Shown here in pieces: positions 35,471 through 47,399 of a stretch of 64,000 bases of DNA. The stretch covers positions 1,688,928 to 1,752,927 of the forward strand of contig NW_025064882.1 of assembly GCF_019112545.1 (NCBI RefSeq), written 5' to 3'. The notes under the pieces are model-generated. The model was not told the DNA's origin, made no database searches, and worked only from the letters and a program-made list of their open reading frames with translations. The translations under genes and the position numbers were made by a program. The number at the start of each line of letters is the position of its first letter. The first letter of the stretch is position 1. Origin of the DNA: Guyanagaster necrorhizus (Eukaryota > Basidiomycota > Agaricomycetes > Agaricales > Physalacriaceae).

Positions 35471-37859
35471 TGCCAATAGCTTTATTGATGCCCATGTACT
35501 CTGCTGGTCTCTGTGCATGCACTCAAACCCACTCAATTGGCATATTTCTAATAATAGTCATATTTAGAGTATTTGGTTATCCAGCATACTTGTCATTGAT
35601 TAAGCTTCTGGAAGAGTCAGAAATACTGAAGGTTTTGATGGTCCATCCAGATTTCAAAGGTCTAGACTGTCTCAATGAGGTAATGACACTATTCTGCCAG
35701 AGTAAGCATAATGGCTAGTAACTTCTTGTCATATATTTTATAGTTTTGTTCCATGACTGTTAACATCTTAGAAAGGAAGGCTATCAGTCTTTATTTTCTG
35801 TCCTGCTCTTAAGAGAGTATTGCATTGATTGCTCTCTTGCTCAAGTCTGCTTCTACTCTGAACTTCCCTTCCTACATTAGAATGGCAAGGATCATGTCCT
35901 CTATAAGTCATTATTTAAGATCATCAATGCAGCTTGTTGGAAATGCCCTCATCTCTAAGGTATGTTTCTGATTAACTGCATCATGGGGTGAACAATCTTA
36001 CTATAGTCCTGGATGAACTGGTCATAGAAGTTGGTGAACCCTAAAAAGAATTGCCACTCCTTCTTTTTTGTTAATATCAGCTATTTTATAACTCTGGCTA
36101 TTTTTATCAGGTTTATCTGAATACTCTCTTTGCTGATGATTACTCTGAGGTACTCTGTTTCTAGTACCTCAAATTCACACTTCTCCACCTTGAAAAAGAG
36201 CTTGTGCTTCCTTATCAACTTAAGTACTTGCTGAATCAATCATTGGTGTTCTTCTTTATCTCATGATATAATGAGAATGTCATCAAGATAAATAGTGACC
36301 TTTTCAGTAGTGATGAGATCCTTGAATATATCATTCATCATCTATTGGAATGTCACTGGTAAATTTGTGAGCCTAAAGAATATGACCATCAGCTCAAATA
36401 GCCTTTGGTTGGTTTAAAAAGTCATCTTTCACTTATCACTCTCCTTAATTCATATATTGTTGTATCCCTATCTGACATCTAATTTGGTATAGTATTGAGC
36501 ACTATATAGCTTGTCCATGAGTTTTGAAATAAGCAGAAGAGGATAATAGTTTTTGATCATCGTCTCATTTAGCTTTCAGTAATCTTGGATAAGTCAGAGT
36601 TTCTCATTCTTCTTCTTGACAAAAAAGAAGGGAGAGGCCATAAGAAATTTAGAGGGTTGAATTCATCCACTGAAGAGATTCTCATCAAAGAACTTGTCCA
36701 GTTCCTGTTGCTCCAGGTTGCCAAGAGGATACATCTTGCAATCTAAATTTGCATTCATGTTTGAGATCAACTCAATTATGTGGTCTCATAGCTTTGGCTT
36801 GGATAACTCATCAAAGCTTTTTTTACTGAATAAGTCTTGATAATCTCAGGCCCATTCAAGTACCATCTCTTCAAATGTTTTTTCTTTCTTCTCTGTATTG
36901 GTCTTTGCTACTAAATCATTGGCATGATATACCATCTGAATATATATTGCTTGTTATAGGTCTATGGCAAAAATAGTCTTGCTGTCTTCCATCTTCTTGT
37001 TCCATCTGTCTTCAGGATCCTCATCTGGTAACTTGAATGAAATTTTGCAGCATTAGCACCAGGCAAATGTGATTCAGCCAGTTTTCTAATTGACTGATGG
37101 ATTATGCCAGATGAGCCAGTCATGGCAGAGAAACATCTTTTTGGTTCTCAAGTTGGTGATAGCTAAGTTAATCCATTCTGAGTGATTGCTGATAGTTAGC
37201 CATAATTCAACAAATTTAATGATTGAACTGGCTTGATTCTTTGTTCTATTAGCATTGTATACTGATATCAGAGTGGCAGTAGCTTGTGTTGGTAGCTTGT
37301 GCTTATTGACAAAAGCATAATCAATAAAGCTTCCAATATAGCCACTGTCAATCAGAGCTGTTATAGCATACAAGAAACAAAATATGAGCATCTTAATTTG
37401 TGTCTTGGTGGTTAAGTCCTATCTGAGGTCTTCTGTCACTGAATATACTTTTAGAGTCCCTAAAGTTTATCAAGCCATTCTAATGCTCAGCATTATTAGT
37501 CTTCTGCATCTCTTCAACTATTTCATCAGTTACTTCTTTAGCTCAGATCTTATATATTCAGTTTTTGAGTACTGCTTTTGCCTTCTCTTCTGTTTTCACA
37601 TTTTTGATGGCTTGCTAAGTTCATTCAGTATTGAAGAGCTTGAGCCAACTGGTGGAGATCACTCTCTCTATTCAGCCTGTAGGCAGTTGAGTCTTAGGTC
37701 TAGGTGATTATTTCAGTGCATTCATAGTTAAAGGTTGGAGTATATTTGAATGCATGCATAATTTAAGCATAGAGGTAACTATAAAAGTATTATAAGTCTG
37801 ATCAGCACCTTTTGACAACACACCACTAAGTCCTTTGGCTGATCCAGTGGAATCACTCA
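35471..37859 (-). pseudogene. pol of element F (PR, RT, RNase H part), decayed
   Basis: Protease ALIDSGYIGSFIDYAFVNKH is near 37310-37365 with an intact D-S-G triplet. RT has TIYLDDILII near 36270-36300 and the KKKNEKL/DQDY region near 36580-36630. RNase H is visible near 35640-35900 (YKIYDKKLLAIMLTL, then DHQNL-like). Stops abound. The frame overlaps the gag stop at 37857-37859 within CCAGTGAGTGATTCC. Confidence 0.78.
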
Positions 37860-40800
37860 CTGGTTGGCCCCATCTTTTATCTCCTTGATCTTCATCTCCT
37901 TTCTGAGTTCTTTGTCTTTCTTCTGTAATTCCACAATCTGCATCTGTATGTCTTCACATATACATTTCTTCTTTAGACAGTCCCATAACAGGTGACCCTT
38001 CTGGCTGTAGTTGAAGCACTTGTCCTTCTTCTTGAGCTGATCTATGTCTATCAGCTTACTGCTCCTGGTGTATGTGGTGCCTGTACCTGTCTTCTGGATT
38101 ATATAAAAGAGGATACTGATTGATAAGATGCCAGTTTTTGCAGTATTGGTCAAATTGCTGAGTTTTGCATTCTGAGGCTGATAGGGATTGCAATTGTCCT
38201 GAAAGTTCAACTGCTCTGTCTTCTGCTATTATTATTCCTTGTATATTTTAATGACTCATTCTTTTTATATATCATACCCCTTTGATATATTCATTCTAAT
38301 GTCCAAGATCATCTTGATGTAGGAGGAAGATGCTCCTCACTTGAGCATCTCAACCATTCTTCTGTCATTGATAATATCATCTCATATTTCAGCAAGCTTG
38401 CCAAGTTGTTCTAACTCATTGAAATATTTGGTGGCTGGTTTGTCACTTATCTTGTACTCTTTCATTTTACTCTTATGTACTTTCTATACTGCAGGATCAA
38501 TGAACTTTTCATTGAGCATCTGTTTGAAAACAGGCCAAGATGGCAGTCAATGGTGCTGCCTAGTTATTGAGTAAAAGTTGGATAACTGGAGGATCCACCA
38601 AGTCTTAGTCTTGTCTTTAAGGTAAAATGAGGCAAAAGTGACTTTGTTTATATTGATGCTGAGATAGGCAGTGTAGACTTTGAAATATTGTTCACAGTCA
38701 ATGAAAAAGCAATCAATGTCATCTGATATGCTCTTAAAGAGATGGGGCTTTTAGAGTAGGTCAAGTTTGCACTAGAGCATAGCAGTATTATCTGACAATG
38801 TCTCTATTGGATTTAAGTATTGATCAAAGAGCAGTCCAAGAAAGGAATGAAGAGAAGTATTGTTGGCATTGAGGCTTTCTGCTGGTGCTGCTTTTTTTCA
38901 TATAATTACCCTATTTCAGATAGTAAACCCTAATTTGATGGCCTCAGAATTGTCCTTTATAGGATTCTTTTCACTGCCTTCAGCTTTATCAGATGGCAGC
39001 TGTCCTCCAAGGAGATGGCTTTCTTGGCCAGTCTAAGAGTTTCAAAAGCTGGTGAGCTAATTTGCCAGCTGGAGTCATGACTGAGTGAGCTGAGTGGCAG
39101 AGCTTCAGATTGAAGATGTGGAGTATATGTATCAGGTTCTGGTACTTCAGATAGATGGAGCCATATAAGCAGCTCATTTCAGCACCACAGAGAGAGTCCA
39201 TGGCATCAGCTTGATCTTGTACTTGGATTTGTATGCTAGAAGCCTCTCTAGTTAGTCTTCAGAGTGTGTTCTATTGTAAATAAAAATAGCACATTCAATT
39301 ATAGCATACTATAGAATGTCTCTTTTTTCTGCATCATCTGTGACACTGTACTCTTGTCCTAGAGGTGACATTAGCCAACTAATATCTCTCTATAAAATCA
39401 CTGTCTCCTCCTGATATAGCCTTTCATATTCTTTTTTCCATTCATGTTAAATTTCTACCAACAGTGCTTTCTCATCCAGTACTTTGCCAGAGTCTTCTGG
39501 ATACTTGAAAGCCTTGGGGAGAGCAAATTAATCACTCTCCTCATCTTTCTTGTCTTTGTCATCTGCCTCTTTCTTACTGTTTTCAATAAGGAAGCTGCCA
39601 GGCTGGTCATAGATAGATGGAGTGCTGGACTTGACTGTTATAGAGGAGCTGGTTGTTGTTTCAGGTACTAAATCCAGCATTGCTAGGTTCAGGCCTAGGA
39701 GAAGACTGCTCAAGGGATCAGCCAGTGCTGATCTCAATGTCTTCTTGATGGCCACCATGTGCTCTCTGTTTCTCCAGTTCTTAGCAATACTGGCAGAAGT
39801 TTTAGTAGAAGTGAGAGTTGAAGAATAATTCTGCAATCCTGCCTCCAAGGAATCACTGGAGTCTATGATCAGAGATGTGGGTGTTGAGAGACTGAAAGCC
39901 CATAGACATTTAGTATGGACTCAGAGTGCAAGAGAATAGTGTTGGTGTCTGCAATGCTGGAAGTTCTGGGGGCAGGAGAATAAGTGTTTCATCTAATGGC
40001 TTTACTATGAGTGATGACCTCTGCAGATCCTGCTCATAAATTGGGGTCTATATCTGCTAGTGTGCTGGGCTCTCAGAAAGGAAAACCTATAGTTTCTGTT
40101 TGAAGGTCATACCAGTTTGGAAAACCTGATCTTCATATAGCAGCCTTAAGCTTATACTGTCAGCAATAGTATTGATGGTCATACTGAGCCTTCTCATACT
40201 TGTTCTGAGCCTGGGCTGCTGCATACTCAGCAGCATCTCAGGATCATTTCTTTGTTTCTACCCTGGTCTACTCAGCATAAGTGGCAGCTGAATAGTCATC
40301 AGGTCAGATATGTTTAATGTCTCATCAGACATTATCATCTGCATTGCTGTAGTATCTGATTCTCTGCTTCTCTGGTAAGTCCTTATCATTTTACCAGAGG
40401 TTGATGGCTCTATGACTACTATAGTCAGTGTGGACTGAAGAGGCTGGACTTTCTTCTGAGATTGCATAGAGAGAGTTGTGGCTGGAGTTTGAGAATATAT
40501 GTTAGAAGCCTAAAGCCACTCTAGTGGCATCAAGAGAGTCTCAGGCATGGTCTTCAATCCTGTGCTCAGATGAGATGGTGGAAGGGTTAGAAGATAGTCT
40601 GTCCTTAAAAAAGTCATCAGAGAGATTTTCATCCTCATGGTTCAGGACTGAAAAGAACTCTGGTGAGACCCATGGGTTCTTGAATCTAAAGAACTAAGAG
40701 TTGCTATTTCTATTGTTTATTCATTAGAGTTGAGAGAGGTACCAGTATCTTTCTTCTTCCTCAGTGCTCCACAGATTTGAGCTGCTGGACTCAGCTTCAG

Positions 40801-41064
40801 ATACAGGTCAGAGCAGGGGCTGAAAGAAGATTCAGATAAAGAGAGAAAGATATCATAGAAGGGGAAATCTGATATAATATTTCAAAGAATTTACTGTACT
40901 TATTGGAAGACTTAATAGTGCTTGACTATCCAAGCTGTAACTGATTGTCATCCATAGCAAAGTTGTATAATCACAAGTAAGCTTAGAAGCATTCTAATGA
41001 TGAAAGCTAAGAGTTTAAAAAAGTCATCAGTGAGATCAGGAGTAGTAGTGTTTGATGGTGGCAT
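37857..41064 (-). pseudogene. gag of element F with N-terminal helix, decayed
   Basis: The helix frame starts at ATG 41064 and reads FFKLLAFIIRMLLSLLVIIQ, then WIVKHY. A segment equivalent to ARDSLDATRMA is near 40550. The capsid region lies near 38340-38720. The zinc knuckle is at about 37975-38020 (KCFNYSQKGHLLWDC). Gag ends at TGA 37857-37859. Frames of the three parts differ, so indels have accumulated. Confidence 0.75.
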
Positions 41065-41108
41065 TCAGTTTTCTTTACACTTATTGTATATAAGAAAAGA
41101 GAAGCAGC

Positions 41109-41122
41109 AGCTTTGAGCTAAT
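41109..41122 (-). other. primer-binding site of F, self-priming type
   Basis: On the plus strand AGCTTTGAGCTAAT precedes the LTR. The 13 bases AGCTTTGAGCTAA also occur, in the sense of the transcript, inside the F LTR (plus-strand TTAGCTCAAAGCT near 41277-41290). Confidence 0.65.
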
Positions 41123-41581
41123 TGTTAAGTCTAAGTGACATGTGATCTAAATACATGATAAGTAGATACTGTATTGTATTTATACAGTCATATCTAAGTT
41201 CACTGTATGTATTTGTATGACATTATATCTTAAGGCCAATACAAGTTGGCTCAAAGTAGAGTGGTAAAGAATAAACTTTAGCTCAAAGCTGGAGATATAC
41301 AGTGAGAGCTAGCTTACTTATATACTGTTTACTCATAAGAATAAATATACTACTGCTAATTGTATCTGTCCAGGTTGTTGTGCCCTTTATCCTTGGGCAT
41401 TATTACTATCTACAAAAGAGCTGTTGTCCTTTGTTGAAAGGTGTCATTGTATTAAAAGACAATGATGGACTCAGCCTTATTGTGATGACTAAGCTGGTCT
41501 TATGGTTAAGCACTGAGGCTAGACACTCTGATTAATCAAAGATAGAGGTTAAATAAAAATCAAAGTGAAAAAATCATAACA
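41123..41581 (-). repeat. 5' LTR of element F
   Basis: 459 bp, TGTTAAGTCTAAGTG to AATCATAACA. It shares the family landmarks and is closest to the G LTR at 46197. The right flank is G pol sequence. Confidence 0.85.
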
Positions 41582-42950
41582 ATAGTATCATGCTCTGTAT
41601 AACTTGTCTATAAGCTCTGAAATGAGCAGAAGAGGATAGCAATTTTTAATCATCATCTCATTCAGCTTTTGGTAATCTTAGACAGGCTAGAGCTTCTCAT
41701 TCTTCTTTTTGACAAAAAAGAAGAGAGAGGCTATAGGTGACTTGGAGGATCAGATTCATCTGCTAGAGAGATTTTTATCCAGAAACTTATTGAGTTCCTG
41801 CTGTTTAAGGTTTTTAAGAGAGTATGTTTTGCAGTCTAAGTTGGTATTCACATTTGGGATCAGTTTAATTGCATGATCCCATGGCTCCAGCTCTAATAGC
41901 TTGTCAAAGCTTTCTTTGCTGAATAGATTCTGATAGTCTTAGGCCCATTCAGATACCATCTCTTCAAATATCTTCTCTTCCTTCTCTGCATTGGCTTTCA
42001 TGGCTAGGTCATTGGTATAATATATAGCCTGAATGTGTATTGCTTGTTGCATGTTTATAGTAAGAATGGTCTCATCATCCTCTATCTCTTTATCTCACCT
42101 ATCATCAGAGTCTTTATCTGATAGTTCAAAAGAGATTTTGCAATATCAGCATTAGACAAATGTGATTCTGCTGATCTTTCAGTTGATGAGCAGGTTGTGC
42201 CAAATGAGCCAGTTATAACTAAGGAATATTTCCTTAGTTTCTAGGTCAGTGACAGCTAAGTTGATCTGCTCTGAATGATCTCTGATAGTTAGTTATAACT
42301 TGATGAATTTAGTAATTGAACCAGCTTGATTCTTGATTCTATTAGTGTTATATACTGGGATGGAAGTGGCTGTGGCCTAAGTGGGTAAGCTGTACTTGGT
42401 GATAAAAGCACAATTTATAGAGCTTCCAGTATAGCCACTGTCAATCAGAGCTATAACTATGTGCATAGACTGAAAGATGAGAGTCTTGATCTGAGCCTTG
42501 GTGATCAAGTCTCATCTTAGGGTCTTCTGTCATTGGATATACTTCCAGAGTCCTCTAAGCTCATCAAGCCACTCTAAGATCCAGCATCACTCAGCCATCT
42601 TCATCTCTTCTATGATCTTATCAATCACTTCTTCTGCTTAGGTCTTATATACTCAGTTTTTAAGTACTGCCTTTGCTTCTTCCTCTGTCTTCATATTCTT
42701 GATGGCATGCTAAGTCCATTTGGTATTAAAAAGCTTGAACTATCCAGTGGGAATCACTCTCTCTGTTTAGCTCATAGATAGTTGGATCTTATGCTTTGGC
42801 AATTCTTGTGGTGATCTCATGATTGTGGAATAGGGTATATTTAAATGTGCTAATAACTTAGATATAGGTGTAACTACAGAAGTACTTTTAGTCTATCCAG
42901 CAGCTGTTTGTGATACACCACTAAGTCCTTCAGCTGATCCAGTGGAATTG
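41582..42950 (-). pseudogene. pol of element G (protease and RT N-terminus), decayed
   Basis: The protease reads ALIDSGYTGSSINCAFITKY near 42395-42455, with an intact D-S-G. The RT N-terminus carries the FFVKKK-like region near 41690-41720 and the LISELIDKLYRA region at 41590-41630, where it is cut by F. A conserved pol start block is near 42945 (CCAGTGAGCAATTCC). Confidence 0.75.
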
Positions 42951-45900
42951 CTCACTGGTTGGCCCCATTTTTTATCTCCTCTACCTTCATATCCTTGCCA
43001 AGCTCTTCAAGTCTATCAGCCTCCTTCTGCAGCTCAGCAATCTGCATTCTAATATTTTCTTATGTTTATTTCTTCTTTGAACAGTCCTATGATAGGTGAC
43101 CCTTCTGGCCACAGCTGAAACACTTGCCCTCTTTCTTGAGCTGGTCAATATCTATAGGTTTACCACTTCTGATATATGTGGTGCTAGTGCTCATCTTCTG
43201 TGTTTCATATGTAGAAGTGCTTGAGGAGGACATAGTACTAGTTTTAGCAGTGCTAGTGGGATTGTCAGATTTTGTATTCAAGAGCTGATAAGGCTTCCAG
43301 TTGCTCTGGAGATTGGCCTGTTTCATCTTCTGTCATTGTCTCTCCTTGTTCATCTCCATGATACATTCCTTCCAGACATCATATCTCTTTGGTATATTCA
43401 TTCTGATGTTTAAGATCATCTTGATGTAGAAGGGAGGTGCTCCTCACTTGAGCATCTCAACTATCCTACCATCATCAGCAATATCATCATAGATTCCAGC
43501 AAGCTGGCTGAGTCATTCCAATTTATTGAAATATTCACTAGCAATCTTATCTCCCATCCATAGCTCCTTTATCTTGTTTTTATGTATCTCTTGGACAGCA
43601 GAATCAATGAACTTGTTACAGAGTAGCTGCTTAAACATCAGTCAGAATGGCAGTCAATGATGCTGTCTGATCATCAAGTAGAGGCTGAAGAAGAGCAAGG
43701 TCCACCAGACTTTGGTCTTATCTTCAAAGTAGATAGATGCAAAGGAGACTCAATAGATGTCAAAGAAGAAGTAGACTGAATATACTTTGAAATATTGCTT
43801 GCAGTCAATGAGAAAGCAGTCAATATCATCTGATGCACTCTTAAAAGGGTGGAGTTTCTGGAGTAAGTCAAGTCTACAGTTGATGATAGTGGCATTTTGA
43901 GATAGTGCCCTCATTGAGTTAGAGTATTCATTAAATGACAGTCATCACTATTTAGCAGGTGGACCAGAGATTGAGTGAAGTGAATTATCATCAGTGACTA
44001 GGCTGTTTGAGGGAGGTGCCTCTTTTTATATGATGATTCTGTTTCATATAATAAATCTAAGCTTTATCACTTCTAGATCATCTGCTTTAAAAGCCTTTCT
44101 GCTGGGCTCTGTCTCATCTGGTGATAGCTGTCCACTAAGAAGTCAGCTTTCTTTGCCAACCCAAGGGTTTTAGAACCCAGTGGTTTAGCTGGTTGGCTGA
44201 GGTCATGATCAAGTGAGTCAACTGGTAGAGCTTCAAATCAAGAGTATCAAGTATATGTATCATATTCTGACACTTCAGATAGATAGTGCCATATAAATGG
44301 CTCACTTTAGCACAACTGAAGGGGTCTACAGCATGAGTTCAACCTTGTACTTAGACTTGTATGCTGGAGGTTTTTCTAGTTGATCTTTGGAATGCAGTCT
44401 GCTATAGATAAAAATTGCCTATTCTATTGTGGCATACTATAAAATGTCAATTTTTTCAGTTTTCTCTGTGGCAGTATACTTCTGTCTAAATGGTGACATT
44501 AATCAGCTAATGTCTTTCCATAAAATCCTTGTCCTCTCCTGATACAGCCTTAGATATTCTTTCTCCCATTCTCATTAGATCTTCTCTTCTAGTGCTTCTT
44601 CATCTGTGTCCTTCTGTGCATATTCAATTCACTTGCCCTATTTAAGTAGAACATCCTCCTTGCTCTCCTCATTCTTCTTTTCTGTCTCTTTCTTGCTATT
44701 CTCAACAGGAAAGTTGCTGGGCTGATCATAGATGAATAGAGCATGAGATTTGATTATTGTGGGAGAGCTGATCTTTGTTTCAGATACTGGGTCTGATGAC
44801 ATTGAGATTGGCCCTAGAAGAAGACTGTGGCTGGAGTTGGCTAGTGCTAATCTCAGAGTCTCCTCAATGGCTGTCACACATTCTCTGTTCCTCCAGTTTG
44901 CAGTGATATCAGCAGAAGTTTCAATAGAAGAATGGATTGAGGAATAATCCTGCAATTCTTCCTCTAAGAAATCTTTAGATATTATGATCATTAATATGAA
45001 TATTGGGAGAAACTCTAAGTCCATAGGTGTCAAGAATAGAATCAGAGTTTAAGAGAATAGTATCTGTGCTGACAGCACTAGGATTTCTGGAAGAAGGAAA
45101 ATAGTTGTTTCACCATGCTGCTTCACTGATGGTGATGACTTTGATGGATCCCATCTATGGATCTGATGCTGCTGTGCTAGGCTCCTGGAACAGAAAGCCT
45201 GAAGTTTCTGTCCTGAGTCTGTACCATATTAGGAAAGCAGATCTCTAAGTGGCAGCCTTGAGCTCTTGCTGGTGGCAGTGATACTAGACATTATACCAGG
45301 CCTCCTTATACTCATTCTGAGCCTGAGCTACTGTATACTCAGCAAGCTGCTTGGCTGCTTCTGTTTCTGCTGTAGAGAAAGAGACCTCTCATAGACCTCT
45401 ATCAGAAGTGACTCATCAGTATAGACTCTCTCACCACCTTTTTGACAGGTCTTCATCATTTGACTAGAGATTGGTGGCCTCACTACTACTATAGTCAGTG
45501 TAGACTGAAGGGGCTAGACTTCTCTCCAGAGTTATATAGAGAGTGTTATGTCTAGAGTCTGAGATCACATGGCAGAAACTATGCCTGAGGCTTGAAGCCA
45601 TCCTAGTGACATCAAGAGAATCTCTGGCATGGTCTCTAATTCTGTGCTTAGGTGAAGCAGTGAAAGAGTCAGAGAATAGCTCTGCATCAAAGAAATCATT
45701 GGAGAGATCCTTATCCTCACAATCAGAGACTGGAGAGAAATGCATCAGCCACATCCACAGGTTCCTGAATCCAGTGTGCTGAGCATGGCTGTTTCTGTTG
45801 TCTGGTCATCAGAGTCCTAGGAGATAGGTGTGTTTTTCTTCTTCTTAATCATCCTACAGACTTGAGCTGCTAAACTGGACTTCAGGTACTGAACATGAGC

Positions 45901-46139
45901 TAAAAGAAGGTTTTAGCAGAGACTGAGATGTTATAGAAGAAGTCAGATATGACATTTTGGAGGATTCATTGTACTTATTTAAATGCATAATAGTGTCTGA
46001 CTATTTAAGCTATTACTAATTGTTATCTATAGCAAAATTGTATGATAGCAAGTAAACCTAGAAGCATTCCAATGATGGAAGCTAATAGTTTAAAGAAGTT
46101 GTCAGTAAGATCAAGAGTTGATGTAGCTGATGGTGGCAT
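42950..46139 (-). pseudogene. gag of element G with N-terminal helix, decayed
   Basis: Helix at 46030-46139 (FFKLLASIIGMLLGLLAIIQ). The open piece 45464-45754 contains HARDSLDVTRMASS, the best preserved copy of the family motif in Gag. Another open piece, 44638-45033, is Ser/Glu-rich. The capsid lies near 43440-43870 and the knuckle near 43085-43130 (KCFSCGQKGHLS). Frames shift several times. Confidence 0.75.
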
Positions 46140-46182
46140 TCAGTTTCTTTCATACTAGTGTGCATAAAGAAAGAAAAGCAGG

Positions 46183-46196
46183 AGCTTCAAGCTAAT
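46183..46196 (-). other. primer-binding site of G
   Basis: AGCTTCAAGCTAAT on the plus strand directly precedes the LTR and matches the family pattern AGCTTYRAGCTAA. The G LTR holds TAGCTCAAAGCTGG in reverse orientation near 46350. Confidence 0.5.
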
Positions 46197-46591
46197 TATT
46201 AAGTCTAAGTGATATATGACCTAAATATATAATAAATGAGCACTGTATCAAGTTCATATAGTCATGCTCAAGTTCACTATTGTGCTTGTATGGTGTTGTG
46301 TCTCAAGATCAATTATAAGTCAGCTTGAGATAGAATGGTAAAGATAAACTTTTAGCTCAAAGCTGGAGATATACAGTAAGAGCTACACTACTTATATACT
46401 GCTTGTCCTTGAGATAAATATATCCCTACTAATTGTGTGTCTCTAAGCTATAGTGCTTGTTGTCTTTAAGCATTGTGACTATCTATAAAAGAGTATTGTT
46501 TATCATCAAGAGACATTATCACTGTTAGAGAACAATGGCAGACTTGGCCTATTATAGTGACTAAGCCTGTCTCACAGTCCTAAACACTGGT
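46197..46591 (-). repeat. 5' LTR of element G, truncated
   Basis: It starts TATTAAGTCTAAGTG (TG decayed to TA) and follows the F LTR to about TAAACACTGG at 46591, where similarity stops. About 60 bp of the LTR end are missing and element I sequence begins. Confidence 0.7.
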
Positions 46592-47399
46592 CTTTCCTTT
46601 TTATATATACTTTTTTTCTTGTTATACTTCTTCTAGTGCTTAAAGTGCTTTATCTTCTTCTATACTTCAGAGTATATTGATCAGATTTTGATCAGCTTCA
46701 GCCTGCTATTTTAGATGTATCCACTCTTTCAGCACAGCTAAGGCTACTGAATTTGAAGATTCTTTTACAGCTCATAGTATTCAGGCAGCTGTGTCTGGCT
46801 TTTTTCACTCTATGACTGTCTTTGGTCCAGAGTGCTCTTCCTTGGGTACTCCACCATCTGCTTAGGCTGAAACTTCCCTATAAGAGCTCTACACCAAACA
46901 GCCAGTTCCATTCTCAGTTCTAATAGCAATACATGTGGTTTAGATTCTACTTTCTTCTGTGCTTTTTCATCAATTTTAAGTGGAATAATAAAATATACTT
47001 TATGAAGAGTCATCCATCTTGTTTAGCTCTTAGGAGCATTTGAGTCTTTTTACATACTTTTTTCTTTTTTAAACAGTGAATATTTATTACTGGTTCTTAC
47101 AGAAAGTGTCTTAGTATTGGTAGGTATAACACCTGGTTTGGAATGTACTAGTTTAGTATCATCTGCCTTAATCAAGAAAATGTTGAAAACCTGCCCATAT
47201 ATGCATCAAGGAGTTACTTGCCAAAATCCTCCTGAGATTTGATTTCTTTTTCCTTTCTCTTTTCTTCTTCAATAGCCTAGTCTAATTCCTCCCATGTCTT
47301 CCAATCAGCCATCTCTTTTTAGTACATCTGACTTAACTACTTTCAGTCATCATCTAAAAACTTCATTTTATGAATATTATGTGAGGCAGAAGACTGACT

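Larger units (their letters stand above)
35471..41581 (-). mobile_element. Ty3/gypsy element F, 3' end missing
   Basis: Minus strand. A 459 bp 5' LTR (41123-41581) is followed leftwards by primer site, helix frame, Gag, protease, RT and part of RNase H, which fades near 35480. Integrase and 3' LTR are absent. Its right flank at 41582 is in the middle of the RT of element G, so F is inserted in G. It is more decayed and CpG-poor than B and E. Confidence 0.82.
41582..46196 (-). mobile_element. Ty3/gypsy element G, 5' part interrupted by F
   Basis: Minus strand: helix frame at 46139, Gag, protease and N-terminal RT, ending where F is inserted. The rest of RT, RNase H, integrase and 3' LTR were not found left of F, so they are lost or displaced. 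G is among the most decayed copies, almost without CpG. Confidence 0.8.
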
